Assembly: GCF_015207825.1 (NCBI RefSeq)
Contig: NZ_JADEWC010000003.1
Span: 62,001 to 126,000 of the forward strand
DNA length: 64,000 bases
Origin: Cyanobacterium stanieri LEGE 03274
GTDB lineage: Bacteria; Cyanobacteriota; Cyanobacteriia; Cyanobacteriales; Cyanobacteriaceae
Reading direction: 5' to 3'
The notes below the pieces were generated by a model. It ran no database searches. It saw only the letters and a list, made by a program, of their open reading frames with translations, and had not been told where the DNA came from. A program made the position numbers and the translations under genes. Of this stretch, positions 55,578 through 64,000 are shown piece by piece (positions within the stretch are counted from its first letter, which is position 1; every line of letters starts with the position of its first letter).

Positions 55578-55636
55578 ACCTTTACGGACATACCATGTTA
55601 CACTCCTACCATACTGACAAATACCGACTGAGGTTA
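55578..55636 (-). repeat. 60-bp inverted repeat, right arm
   Basis: ACCTTTACGGACATACCATG and on to CAAATACCGACTGAGGTTA, the reverse complement of 52696-55 with about ten differences. It lies in the 337-bp gap between the amidase start and the next gene, which otherwise holds only TTGACAATTGACAATG-like and CTCCCCATCTCCC-like tracts. Confidence 0.8.
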
Positions 55637-55741
55637 AAATAACAGTGCCAGAAAAAATTTACAAAAAATTAACTTATCGTTTCTGTTTCGGGTTGGGATC
55701 TACAATATAGGTATGACAGATGAAATAATGAGGTTTTATTT

Positions 55742-55948
55742 ATGACTATTTGGGTAAATGAACAAATTGACGGTTGTGGAATTGTTCAAGCCTGTATTGC
55801 TGGAGTTAATAAGGAAGCGGCTGATGATTGTCATCGTGATTGGCAGGAAAAGTTAACGGATGATCAACAAAAGCAAGGCTGGAAGGCTGTTTTACGCACT
55901 GTTAATAGTTGGGATGATGTGCCTGTTAATGCTCTCAAATTAAGTTAA
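55742..55948 (+). CDS. Conserved small protein, function unknown
   Basis: A 68-residue soluble acidic protein (MTIWVNEQIDGCGIVQACIA, then ADDCHRDWQEKLTDDQQKQG). Three cysteines and several Trp/Asp residues are present, with no known domain. GAGG lies 9 bp before the ATG, giving a plausible start. Distinct codon use and a downstream hairpin region support a real gene. Confidence 0.65.
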   Translation: MTIWVNEQIDGCGIVQACIAGVNKEAADDCHRDWQEKLTDDQQKQGWKAVLRTVNSWDDVPVNALKLS

Positions 55949-56183
55949 GGTTATGGTTTGGGGTTTATTTTTTCCCCCCATCCTTTTTATTTGTCTTAGA
56001 GTCTTTTTGTTGGGTTTCTTTTTTTTAACCCAACCTTAAGGGTTTTGTTTTATGTAAATATTGTTTTTTGCTAATGTATTTATTGCATGACAATACATAA
56101 AATGTATTATGTATGACTAAATAGGGGAGTGAATTCTTTTAAACTGGGGTAGTTAATAGATGGTATCATAAGCCGAAAAGATA

Positions 56184-57302
56184 ATGTATTTACCCCAACA
56201 ACGTAATATCCCTTTGGATAATCTCGAATCATTTTCTTTACATTCTGCCCTGGTGATTTTGGAAAATGGCGATTTTGAGGAGCGATGGGCGATCGCCAAG
56301 GTTCTGGTAAAATATGGTGATGATGTTATTGAGCCATTAAAAGGAGTAATTCTCGATGAACATCAGGAGAGTGAATATCGTTGGTTTGCCCTTAAAATTA
56401 TTAGTCAATTAGATAATCCTGAAATTGTTTTAATTATTAGTGAGTTATTGGGTATTACGGAGGATGAAGATTTAATAGTTTTAGGTACTCAAATTCTTGC
56501 TAGTCAAGGGGAAAGGGCTATTTCTATTTTAACTTCTCTCCTTGATTCTCCCCAATATCGTCTCTGCGCCACTAAGGCATTAGCCCAAATTCCCCATGGT
56601 TTAGTTATTCGACCTTTGCTTTCTGTGGTTAATGATGATAGTGTACAAATTAGGCAAAGTGCGATCGCCTCTTTGAGCAACTTTGATAACCCTTCCATTA
56701 TTCCCATCCTAGAAAATGCCCTCACCGACTATAATTCAGCTATTAGGAAAGAAGCATTAATAGGGTTAATTAGAAAAAGTAAATATTATTCCCCCTTACA
56801 ACTAACTAACGTTATCTCCCCTTATCTTGAGGATATTGATTTAACAGTATGTCAACAATCAGCCATCTGTTTGAGTCATATTCCTAGTCAACTCACCACA
56901 GACATCCTTTTTTCTACCCTCATTAAGCCATATACCCCCATTCCCCTTCAAGATACCATCATCAAAGCCCTTGCTTGGCAAGAAACTTCTTACAGTCTTT
57001 ATGCCCTCGAAAAAGCACTATATTTAGTCTCTGAAGAAATATGTTGTGAAATAATAGCCATTTTAGGTAGAATAAATAAACCAAAAATAAAAGAAATTAT
57101 TACCAAAATAACCTTAAAATTTTATCGTAACCATGAGTTAGCAAAAAAATCAGATCTTATTATCCAAAATCTTTGTTATACATGGCAACAGATGGAAGCT
57201 AAAGAATCGGTTGATATTCTCATAAATATTGTTAATATAGGGGACGAAAAAAGCAAAATTTATGCTCAGTCAGCCCTACAACAATTAAATAAAATTACCT
57301 AA
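56184..57302 (+). CDS. HEAT-repeat protein (PBS lyase-like)
   Basis: A 372-residue soluble protein made of about ten two-helix HEAT repeats, for example DDVIEPLKGVILDEHQESEY, LVIRPLLSVVNDDSVQIRQS and PSIIPILENALTDYNSAIRK. In cyanobacteria such proteins often act as scaffolds or as phycobilin lyase-like factors, but the sequence does not show a lyase-specific pattern I could name. G/T-rich before the HIP1 at 56662, A/C-rich after. It is followed by the TrpD2-like gene 65 bp downstream. Confidence 0.8.
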   Translation: MYLPQQRNIPLDNLESFSLHSALVILENGDFEERWAIAKVLVKYGDDVIEPLKGVILDEHQESEYRWFALKIISQLDNPEIVLIISELLGITEDEDLIVLGTQILASQGERAISILTSLLDSPQYRLCATKALAQIPHGLVIRPLLSVVNDDSVQIRQSAIASLSNFDNPSIIPILENALTDYNSAIRKEALIGLIRKSKYYSPLQLTNVISPYLEDIDLTVCQQSAICLSHIPSQLTTDILFSTLIKPYTPIPLQDTIIKALAWQETSYSLYALEKALYLVSEEICCEIIAILGRINKPKIKEIITKITLKFYRNHELAKKSDLIIQNLCYTWQQMEAKESVDILINIVNIGDEKSKIYAQSALQQLNKIT

Positions 57303-57367
57303 ATAGATTAAAATAAATTCATTGTCTTATCCATAGACAAACCCTAATTTTAACTAAATCCATCATA

Positions 57368-58420
57368 ATGAGCGCAGAATTCAGAGAATTATTAAAAAAG
57401 GTTGGTAGTGGAGCGCATACCCACAAAAATTTAACCAGAGAAGAAGCCCATCAAGCCGCCACAATGATGTTAACAGGGGAAGCTACCCCCGCCCAAATCG
57501 GTGCTTTTCTGATTGCTCATCGTATTAAACGCCCCACAGGTATCGAATTAGCTGGAATGCTTGATGCTTACAGTGACTTGGGTGCAAAATTAAATACTAT
57601 ACCCCATATCTCTTATCCTCTCACAATTCTGGGAATACCCTACGACGGGCGATCGCGCACTGCCCCCATATCACCCATTACAGCCCTTATTTTAGCTTGT
57701 CATAACATTCCAGTATTGATGCACGGAGGGAAAACCATGCCCACCAAATATGGATTACCCCTCATTGAAATTTGGCAAAACTTAGGAGTAAATTTAACTC
57801 AATTAAGCATCGAAAAAGCTCAAAATTTATTGGAAGAAACTAACTTTTCTTTCCTTTATTTACCAGAACATTTTCCCCTTGCAAATAAACTGGTACAATA
57901 CCGAGAAGAAATTGGTAAACGTCCTCCCCTAGCAACCCTAGAATTAATCTGGCAACCCTACACAGGCAACAGTCATTTGATAGCTGGTTTTGTCCATCCT
58001 CCCACCGAAAAAATGATTAGGGAAGCTCTAAAAATAAGAGGAATAGAACAATTTACGCTCATTAAAGGTTTAGAGGGTAGCCCAGATTTAAAGTTAGGAC
58101 AAACTACCATTATTTGTGTCAATAATACTCAGAGGGAGGAGGGTTATGAGTATCTTAAAATTCATCCTGAAGAGTTTAATTTGAGTCGTGAAGATGTGGA
58201 CTTAAAGGATTATGAAAGTTATTATCAAGAGGTAAACAAATTATTGCAAGGACAACAATCAATTTTATCTGATAGTGTTATCTTAAATGGTGGGTTTTAT
58301 CTTTGGCGTTGTGGTTTTTCATCTTCTTTAAAAGATGGCATTGATACTGTTATAAATTTATTGGATACTGATAAATTATTCACTAAATTAGAGGAAATAA
58401 AAGCAGTTTTAAATAGTTAA
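57368..58420 (+). CDS. Anthranilate phosphoribosyltransferase-like protein (TrpD2 type)
   Basis: A 350-residue protein of the nucleoside phosphorylase/TrpD fold: an N-terminal helical domain (REEAHQAATMMLTGEATPAQIGAFLIAHRIKRPT, of which EATPAQIGAFL is diagnostic) and the catalytic domain with IPYDGRSRTAPISPITALI and MHGGKTMPTKYG. The PRPP-binding motif GTGGDG of true TrpD is replaced by IPYDGRS, so it is probably not the tryptophan enzyme. The TrpD2 family binds nucleic acid in other bacteria; the cyanobacterial role is unknown. No trp genes are nearby. Confidence 0.8.
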   Translation: MSAEFRELLKKVGSGAHTHKNLTREEAHQAATMMLTGEATPAQIGAFLIAHRIKRPTGIELAGMLDAYSDLGAKLNTIPHISYPLTILGIPYDGRSRTAPISPITALILACHNIPVLMHGGKTMPTKYGLPLIEIWQNLGVNLTQLSIEKAQNLLEETNFSFLYLPEHFPLANKLVQYREEIGKRPPLATLELIWQPYTGNSHLIAGFVHPPTEKMIREALKIRGIEQFTLIKGLEGSPDLKLGQTTIICVNNTQREEGYEYLKIHPEEFNLSREDVDLKDYESYYQEVNKLLQGQQSILSDSVILNGGFYLWRCGFSSSLKDGIDTVINLLDTDKLFTKLEEIKAVLNS

Positions 58421-58422
58421 AA

Positions 58423-58575
58423 TCTTGTAATAAATTACACAGCTATTAGATAAAGTTCAATTTATTGAACTACTACTATTTTAAAATGTTTCTAGTTATA
58501 TTAAATATCACCGTGTAATAAATTCCACGGCTACTAGATAACGTTCAATAAATTGAACTACTATTTTAAAATGTT
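58423..58575 (-). repeat. Tandem pair of two-palindrome elements, period about 88 bp
   Basis: Copies at 58423-58470 and 58511-58558, each 48 bp, both inverted, followed by the same TTTTAAAATGTTTCTAG. The first begins 3 bp after the stop of the TrpD2-like gene. The second has the CCGTGT/CCACGG stem variant. Confidence 0.8.
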
Positions 58576-58618
58576 TCTAGCCTATTAATAAATATAATAT
58601 TATTAAATAGATATAATA

Positions 58619-59902
58619 ATGAATAATAAATATTGGTTAAAAAATGCTCATATTCCTTTAGATTTAATTGATAATACTGCAGTTAAATTTGAACAACAAA
58701 CAAAAGAAGGTTTAGTGCTTTGTGATATTGAAATTGAAGGGGAAAAGATCAAACAAATTATTCGGGCCAGTGATAAAACTGAGGGTAAGGATTTAAAAAA
58801 AGGTATTGTTTTACCTTGTTTTCTGGATATTCATACTCATTTAGATAAAGGGCATATTTATCAACGTTCTCCTAATTTAAAAGGGGATTTTGAAACGGCT
58901 TTAAAAATGGCGAGAAGTGATGCTCAATATTGGACGCAAGAAGAAGTTTATCAGAGGATGAATTTCGGTTTAAAATGTAGTTATGCCCATGGTGCGATCG
59001 CCCTTAGAACCCATTTAGACTGTTATAGTTATGATGATTTTATTAGTGTCGATATTTGGAAACAACTACAAAAAGAATGGCAAAATAAACTAACAATTCA
59101 AGCAGTATCCCTCGTTAGTTTAGATTATTTTCTCACCCCTGATGGAACAAAACTAGCCGATAAAATGGCAGAAAAAGAAGGTATTTTGGGGGGAGTTGCC
59201 TATATGAATAAAGACATAGATAAACAGATTGAAAAAGTATTTCAACTCGCCATAGAGCGCAATTTAGACTTAGATTTTCATGCCGACGAAAATAACGAAA
59301 TTAATTCCATTTGCTTACAAAAAATAGCAGAAACTGCTATTAACATGAACTATCAAGGTAACATAATCTGTGGGCATTGTTGCAGTTTAGCAGTACAACC
59401 TCCAGAAGTGGTAAAAAAAACCATCGAATTAGTAAAAGAAGCTAATATAAGTATCGTTAGTTTGCCCATGTGTAACCTCTATTTGCAAGATAGACAGGAA
59501 GAAACTACCCCCTTTTGGCGTGGGGTGACGAGGGTAAAAGAGTTGAAACAGGGGGGGCTTGATGTGGCTTTTGCCAGTGATAATTGTCGAGATCCTTTTT
59601 ATGGTTTTGGTGATCATGATATGTTAGAAGTATTTACCCAGTCCGTGCGCATTACTCACCTAGACACTCCTTATAGCGACTGGATCACCTCTGTAACCAA
59701 AACTCCAGCAAAAATGATCAAATTACCTCACCTCGGCAAAATAAGCGTAGGAAGTACCGCAGATTTAATCCTTTTTAAAGGTCGTTATTTTAGTGAATTA
59801 TTGTCACGAAATCAGTGCGATCGCACCTTAATAAGAAATGGTAAAATAGTGGATACTCAACTGCCTGATTATGAAGAATTAGATCAGTTTATTGACGGTT
59901 AA
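58619..59902 (+). CDS. codA: Cytosine deaminase / related amidohydrolase
   Basis: A 427-residue metal-dependent amidohydrolase of the CodA type, converting cytosine to uracil for pyrimidine salvage. The metal-binding and catalytic residues appear in order: DIHTHLDKGH (His72, His74), LDFHADENNEIN, NIICGHCCSLAVQ, and FASDNCRDPFYGFGDHDMLEV with the final Asp. E. coli CodA has DDVFDPWYPLGTANM at the last position, so a related substrate such as isoguanine cannot be excluded. Complete; stands alone after the tandem repeat pair. Confidence 0.85.
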   Translation: MNNKYWLKNAHIPLDLIDNTAVKFEQQTKEGLVLCDIEIEGEKIKQIIRASDKTEGKDLKKGIVLPCFLDIHTHLDKGHIYQRSPNLKGDFETALKMARSDAQYWTQEEVYQRMNFGLKCSYAHGAIALRTHLDCYSYDDFISVDIWKQLQKEWQNKLTIQAVSLVSLDYFLTPDGTKLADKMAEKEGILGGVAYMNKDIDKQIEKVFQLAIERNLDLDFHADENNEINSICLQKIAETAINMNYQGNIICGHCCSLAVQPPEVVKKTIELVKEANISIVSLPMCNLYLQDRQEETTPFWRGVTRVKELKQGGLDVAFASDNCRDPFYGFGDHDMLEVFTQSVRITHLDTPYSDWITSVTKTPAKMIKLPHLGKISVGSTADLILFKGRYFSELLSRNQCDRTLIRNGKIVDTQLPDYEELDQFIDG

Positions 59903-59989
59903 AAATAACATTTAAGGTGTGCTGAAAAAAAATCAAATTTTTCTTAAAATATATGTTGATTAATCATCAAGGAATAATTAATTTTATTA

Positions 59990-60418
59990 TTAAATAATCT
60001 TATTTATTTCCTTTAAAAACTCATCCATATTAATAATAGGACAAATAAAATTATCATCAATAGATAATAAATCTTTATCCCCTGTTACTAAATAATCAGC
60101 ATTTGCCACTTTCGCCAAAAGCAAAAACTTCTCATCAAAAATATCTCTACATTTAGGGATACTCGGTAAATCAAGGGGTATTTTCACCGTCTCACAATAG
60201 GGTAAATAATCTGATAATAAATCTTCTTGTTCAGTTTTGGTTAATTTAAATTTAGGATAAGCTAAAACTCTAATTAATTCAGTAGTTGTTGTCCTAGAAA
60301 TTAAGGGAGTAACTTTCTTACTTTGCCAAAACAAACGTAATTGAGCAACTTTTCCCCCAAATACTAAAGCCGATAGCACTAAATTCGTATCGATTACCAC
60401 TCGTAACCTATTATTCAT
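59990..60418 (-). CDS. PIN-domain toxin (type II TA)
   Basis: About 142 residues from ATG 60418 (the longer frame adds MGKAI). The PIN motif VVIDTNLVLSALVFGGK has the first Asp, SRTTTTELIRVLAY carries the Glu, and NADYLVTGDKDLL the last Asp pair, so the Mg-binding acidic residues appear intact. It belongs to the 'putative toxin component, PIN family' (COG1569-like). The start overlaps the antitoxin stop as TAATG. No frame damage, unlike the PIN gene at 45.7 kb. Confidence 0.85.
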   Translation of the reverse strand: MNNRLRVVIDTNLVLSALVFGGKVAQLRLFWQSKKVTPLISRTTTTELIRVLAYPKFKLTKTEQEDLLSDYLPYCETVKIPLDLPSIPKCRDIFDEKFLLLAKVANADYLVTGDKDLLSIDDNFICPIINMDEFLKEINKII

Positions 60419-60636
60419 TATTGCCTTGCCCATGAAACAGCATCAGCAATGTCTTCTTCTGTTATATCTAACTCTGCTAACTTAGCCCTTACTCCATCCG
60501 CACGTTGAATCTTGACAGGAGTTAAAATTATTTGTCCATTCTCTACCTTCACATCAAAATATTCCACAGCGCCAATTTCTTGGGTTATTCGTTTTGGTAG
60601 TGTTAGTTGATTTTTCGTTGTTAATTTGGCTAACAT
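60418..60636 (-). CDS. AbrB/MazE-type antitoxin
   Basis: A 72-residue protein whose N-terminal half is a swapped-hairpin AbrB domain (MLAKLTTKNQLTLPKRITQE, then GAVEYFDVKVENGQIILTPV). The C-terminal half (RAKLAELDITEEDIADAVSW) would bind the toxin. It would bind DNA upstream of the operon and neutralise the PIN protein encoded next. The AT-rich region at 60640-60720 is a likely promoter region; no operator dyad was found. Confidence 0.85.
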   Translation of the reverse strand: MLAKLTTKNQLTLPKRITQEIGAVEYFDVKVENGQIILTPVKIQRADGVRAKLAELDITEEDIADAVSWARQ

Positions 60637-60880
60637 TTTGGCTTTTTTTTATTTCTTACTATCTAAAACTAATTATAACAATGAGGTAAGATTTCTTTAC
60701 TTTTTAGTTAAACTTATATTTTCCCCAGAATACAAAGATTTATTCTTCATTACCTATTTCCCTAACTTGATACGGTAAACCACATCTTGAAAGGGATAGA
60801 TAAGTTGTGACATGATAAAAACTAGCCACAATCAACAGGCTGTTATAGTTATCGGATAAAAAATTAAACAAAAATCACCT

Positions 60881-62839
60881 ATGAGTAACGTAGTAGAAAA
60901 AGGTAATATTTCCATCCATACCGAGAATATATTTCCTATTATCAAAAAATCCCTCTACACTGACCATGAAATTTTCTTAAGGGAATTAATCTCTAACTCT
61001 GTGGATGCTATTTCTAAGGCAAAAATGGCATCTCTGGCGGGGGAATTTAGTACAGATTTACCAGAGCCTGAAATTACCCTATCCATCGATAAGGAGAAAA
61101 AAACCCTTTCTATTAGTGACAATGGTATTGGGATGACGGTGGAGGAAGTGAAAAAATATATTAACCAGGTAGCTTTTTCCAGCGCTGAGGATTTTATTAC
61201 CAAATATGGCAAAACCGCTAATGATTTAATCGGGCATTTTGGTTTGGGTTTCTATTCTGCTTTTATGGTAGCCAAACAAGTGGAAATCGACACCCTATCA
61301 TACCGTAATGGTGCAACCCCTGTCCATTGGAGTTGTGATGGTTCACCTGAGTTTGAATTAAGTGAATCTTCTCGCACTACCCCCGGCACGACTATTACTT
61401 TAACGGTGTTGGATGAGGAGACGGAGTATTTAGAGGAAGCAAGAGTAAAAAATCTGGTTAAAAAGTATTCTGATTTTGTCCCTGTGGCGATTAAGATGAA
61501 TGGGGAAACTGTTAACCGTCAAAAAGCCCTTTGGAAGGAGTCTCCCCAAAATCTTACGGATGAGGATTATTTAGAATTTTATCGTTATCTTTATCCTTTT
61601 CAAGAAGATCCTTTATTATGGGTACATCTAAATACTGATTATCCTTTTTTGCTCAATGGTATTCTATATTTCCCTAAATTACGACCTGATGTGGATGTGA
61701 CTAAGGGTCATATTAAGTTATTCTGTAATCAGGTATTTGTTAGTGATCATTGTGAAGAGGTTATCCCCGAATTTCTGATGCCTTTACGGGGGGTAATTGA
61801 TAGCCCTGATATTCCCCTTAATGTGTCTCGTAGTGCGTTGACTAACCATCGCACTGTCAGAAGAATTGCTGATTTTATTACCAAGAAGGTGGGCGATCGC
61901 CTCAAGTCGTTATACAATGATAATAAATCAGAATATATCCGTTGTTGGGAAGACGTTGGCACATTCGTTAAATATGGTGCCTTGAGAGACGAGAAATTCA
62001 AAAAACAAGTCGAAGACTTAATCATCTATCGCACCACCTACCAAGCCGATAAAAACGCCGAAAAACCCAAAGTAGAAATCGACTCAGGGGATGACGCATG
62101 GGCAGAGGTTAAAGAAGATGACAATCAACCCTTTACCACCCTCACAGAATACCTCGAAAGAAATAAAGAAAAACACGAAAACAACGTCTTTTATTGCACC
62201 AATCCCCAAACCCAAAGCACCTACGTTGACTTGTACAAAAATCAAGGCATCGAAGTGTTATTCATGGATTCCTTTATCGATACCAACTACTTTATCCCTT
62301 TCCTCGAAAGGGAATACAACGAAGTTAAATTCTCTCGGGTTGACTCTGAATTAGATTCTAACCTCGTCGAAGAAGACAAAGCCAGTGATATTGTTAACCC
62401 CACCACCAATAAAACTCGCTCAGAGGAAATCAAAGAAATGTTTGAAACGGCTATCAATAAGCCCAAAGTAAACATCAAAACTCAATCCCTCAAAGCCGAA
62501 TCCCAAGAAGAAACGCCCCCCGCCATGGTATTGTTACCCGAAGCCATGCGCCGCCTCCAAGAGATGACAGCTATGATGCAACAAAGGGAAATGAAATTCC
62601 CCGATGAGCATATGTTGGTGATTAATACCTCCCATCCCCTCATCGAAAATATCTATCAACTCAATAAAGGCACTATTATCCAAGGTAGTGGAGAATCCAC
62701 CACCAAAGAGATGGTTAACATGATGTGTCAACACGTCTATGATTTGGCTTTGATGGCACAAAGGGCTTTTGATGCGGAAGGAATGACTGCTTTTGTAGAA
62801 CGTTCCAACAATGTTTTAACTAAGTTAACTAAGCGTTAA
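60881..62839 (+). CDS. htpG: Molecular chaperone HtpG (Hsp90)
   Basis: ATP-dependent cytosolic chaperone; in cyanobacteria it also protects phycobilisome linkers and tetrapyrrole enzymes in stress. The 652 residues show the GHKL ATPase domain (FLRELISNSVDAISK, ISDNGIGM, LIGHFGLGFYSAFMVA), the middle domain with PLNVSRSALTNHRTVRR in place of the usual LNVSREXLQ, and the dimerisation domain near the end. Complete length. Composition on the sense strand switches from G/T- to A/C-rich after the HIP1 site at 61891. A hairpin follows. Confidence 0.96.
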   Translation: MSNVVEKGNISIHTENIFPIIKKSLYTDHEIFLRELISNSVDAISKAKMASLAGEFSTDLPEPEITLSIDKEKKTLSISDNGIGMTVEEVKKYINQVAFSSAEDFITKYGKTANDLIGHFGLGFYSAFMVAKQVEIDTLSYRNGATPVHWSCDGSPEFELSESSRTTPGTTITLTVLDEETEYLEEARVKNLVKKYSDFVPVAIKMNGETVNRQKALWKESPQNLTDEDYLEFYRYLYPFQEDPLLWVHLNTDYPFLLNGILYFPKLRPDVDVTKGHIKLFCNQVFVSDHCEEVIPEFLMPLRGVIDSPDIPLNVSRSALTNHRTVRRIADFITKKVGDRLKSLYNDNKSEYIRCWEDVGTFVKYGALRDEKFKKQVEDLIIYRTTYQADKNAEKPKVEIDSGDDAWAEVKEDDNQPFTTLTEYLERNKEKHENNVFYCTNPQTQSTYVDLYKNQGIEVLFMDSFIDTNYFIPFLEREYNEVKFSRVDSELDSNLVEEDKASDIVNPTTNKTRSEEIKEMFETAINKPKVNIKTQSLKAESQEETPPAMVLLPEAMRRLQEMTAMMQQREMKFPDEHMLVINTSHPLIENIYQLNKGTIIQGSGESTTKEMVNMMCQHVYDLALMAQRAFDAEGMTAFVERSNNVLTKLTKR

Positions 62840-62849
62840 GATGATATTA

Positions 62850-62872
62850 AGGTGGGCATTGCCCACTATTTA
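62850..62872 (+). terminator. Hairpin after htpG
   Basis: GGTGGGCA/TGCCCACT stem with almost no loop, followed by ATTTATT. A weak terminator 11 bp after the stop. Confidence 0.45.
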
Positions 62873-62880
62873 TTATCTTA

Positions 62881-62925
62881 GTTCAATTTATTGAACGAAC
62901 TACCGTTAGCCCTGTAATTACACGG
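62881..62925 (+). repeat. Two-palindrome element, 45 bp
   Basis: GTTCAATTTATTGAAC, spacer GAACTACCGTTAG, then a shortened second palindrome (CCCTGTAATTACACGG) that has lost four bases at the loop. The following AAATCTATTTACAACTGATT matches the sequence after the copy at 52762. Confidence 0.75.
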
Positions 62926-62975
62926 TGGGGCGGCGAAAATAAAATCTATTTACAACTGATTACCCCAACTTGATA

Positions 62976-63998
62976 TTATTCTTCACCGAAAAAATTAGCA
63001 AGTAAGGTGCGCTGGTTATCATTCAATTTATCCATTACCTTCAATTGGTAGCTAAAAACCTTTGCTTTATCCAATGTAACCATCAAACTTTTTAACTCAT
63101 CCTGATGGAAAATAGTCACTTCAATTTCATCACCTTCTTGATAATCCCTTAACCTATCCCCAATATTATCCGCACCAACCCGAAAACCATCGATAGCTAA
63201 CAATTCATCTCCTGCCTCAATGCCAACTTTTCCCGCAGGAGAATTAGCATCCACAAAATTAATTTTTTCCATCCCTCCTTCCTTTTGAATCAAAATACCC
63301 AAATAAGGATGACTATCCTTGGAAGTTTTTGCCTCCAACTTTAATCCAAAAGGTTTAAAAAATTCATTAAAAGGTAATTCTTGAGTGCTATTTAAATATA
63401 AATCCCAAAACTCCGTTAAATCTTGCACCGCTACTTCTTCAATAACCCCTTTTAATTCTTCTTCGGTATAACCAATTTCATCAATACCAAAGCGTTGCCA
63501 CATTTCCCGCATTACATCATCAAAACACTTTTTACCTCCACTATTTTTGCGGATAATTAAATCTAAAAATAAAGCAATAAATTGTCCTTTAAGATAATAA
63601 GAAATTTGATTATTATTACTATAAGCATCACGGCGATATAACTTAATCCAAGCATCAAAACTTGATTCCCTTAAAGGTTGAATATGTCTGCCAGGTATTG
63701 ATAAATATTGACTAATATCTTTACTTAATAAATCTAACAAAGTCTTACGGGAATAAACCTTGGCACGATAAGGAATAAAAATATCATAATAGCTAGTTAC
63801 CCCCTCACAAAACCAAAGGGAAGCCGTGTAATTTTCCTTACTATAATCAAAATTTTCCAACTCCTTGGGGCGAATTCTTTTTACATTCCACAGATGGAAA
63901 AATTCATGGGCGACTAACTGCATAAAGCGGTTATATTTGTCTTTTTTCCGAAAACCAAAACGAGGATAGTTTAAAACACAACATTTTTTATGCTCTAA
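62976..63998 (-). CDS. M61 family aminopeptidase with PDZ domain (5' end outside the window)
   Basis: The visible 340 residues start in the catalytic domain: QLVAHEFFHLWNVKRIRP contains the zinc site HEXXH, and LWFCEGVTSYYDIF the downstream Glu. After a helical region (to about 220) a PDZ domain follows (YLGILIQKEGGMEKINFVDA, GKVGIEAGDELLAIDGFRV), typical of glycyl aminopeptidase relatives in M61. The frame stays open to the end of the window, so the N-terminal beta domain is missing from view. Probably exported or membrane-linked, not visible here. Its C-terminus uses a GGTGCGCTGG phrase common between genes. Confidence 0.88.
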   Translation of the reverse strand, partial: LEHKKCCVLNYPRFGFRKKDKYNRFMQLVAHEFFHLWNVKRIRPKELENFDYSKENYTASLWFCEGVTSYYDIFIPYRAKVYSRKTLLDLLSKDISQYLSIPGRHIQPLRESSFDAWIKLYRRDAYSNNNQISYYLKGQFIALFLDLIIRKNSGGKKCFDDVMREMWQRFGIDEIGYTEEELKGVIEEVAVQDLTEFWDLYLNSTQELPFNEFFKPFGLKLEAKTSKDSHPYLGILIQKEGGMEKINFVDANSPAGKVGIEAGDELLAIDGFRVGADNIGDRLRDYQEGDEIEVTIFHQDELKSLMVTLDKAKVFSYQLKVMDKLNDNQRTLLANFFGEE

Positions 63999-64000
63999 AC

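Overview
The window comes from a low-GC cyanobacterium. It carries photosystem I genes (psaL, psaI), the chlorophyll cyclase acsF, the NDH-1 subunit gene ndhO, the phycobilisome-degradation gene nblA, a PSII-assembly gene of the Pam68 type, a BicA-like bicarbonate transporter gene and a cyanobacterial-type hfq. I counted about 35 copies of the HIP1 octamer GCGATCGC, a cyanobacterial hallmark. Gene content and base composition resemble the Cyanobacterium/Geminocystis group; that placement is inference. The left end cuts a glycosyltransferase gene and the right end cuts an M61 peptidase gene.

Layout. 1-4.1 kb: four sugar-transferase genes, one HpsE-like (exopolysaccharide or pilus-linked polysaccharide). 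4.2-13.4 kb: housekeeping genes (recG, GST, natD-like permease, aroF, pam68-like, rpsO, lpxB, a lipoprotein). 13.5-15.0 kb: nblA, then a 1.27-kb gene-poor stretch with a promoter-to-terminator noncoding RNA candidate of about 200 nt. 15.0-19.7 kb: periplasmic binding protein, a pseudokinase fused to a formylglycine-generating-enzyme-like domain, mgtC-like, CPBP protease, clpS. 20-31.9 kb: glycosyltransferase, hemerythrin, asnS, HIT protein, pdhB-secD-secF, bicA-like, glycerate kinase and comF. 32-42.7 kb: DEDD exonuclease, esterase, plsC, psaL/psaI, ndhO-mdh, mutL, DUF389 and vWA proteins, and a degenerate receiver-GGDEF protein. 43.2-44.9 kb: an HpsA/PilX-like surface protein. 45.1-47.1 kb: an accessory island with a PIN module (toxin split by a frameshift) and a HicA/HicB pair, bounded by two near-identical three-unit repeat arrays. 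47.1-52.6 kb: nagA, bifunctional nuclease, dapF/hfq, acsF, speE. 52.7-55.6 kb: a segment bounded by a 60-bp inverted repeat, holding a GH104-type lysozyme and an amidase. 55.7-64 kb: small hypothetical, HEAT protein, TrpD2-like, cytosine deaminase, AbrB/PIN pair, htpG, M61 peptidase.

The most unusual material lies between genes. A family of 49-bp elements, each two palindromes separated by 13 nt, occurs 13 times in both orientations. Its stems vary by compensatory base changes, its second hairpin is preceded by a TAG-type foot, and some copies form inverted pairs. This is the architecture of REP/BIME elements. A second dispersed element of 90-105 bp has GGTATGA terminal inverted repeats and looks like a MITE. 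In several genes the strand composition also appears to switch from G/T-rich to A/C-rich at or near a HIP1 site.
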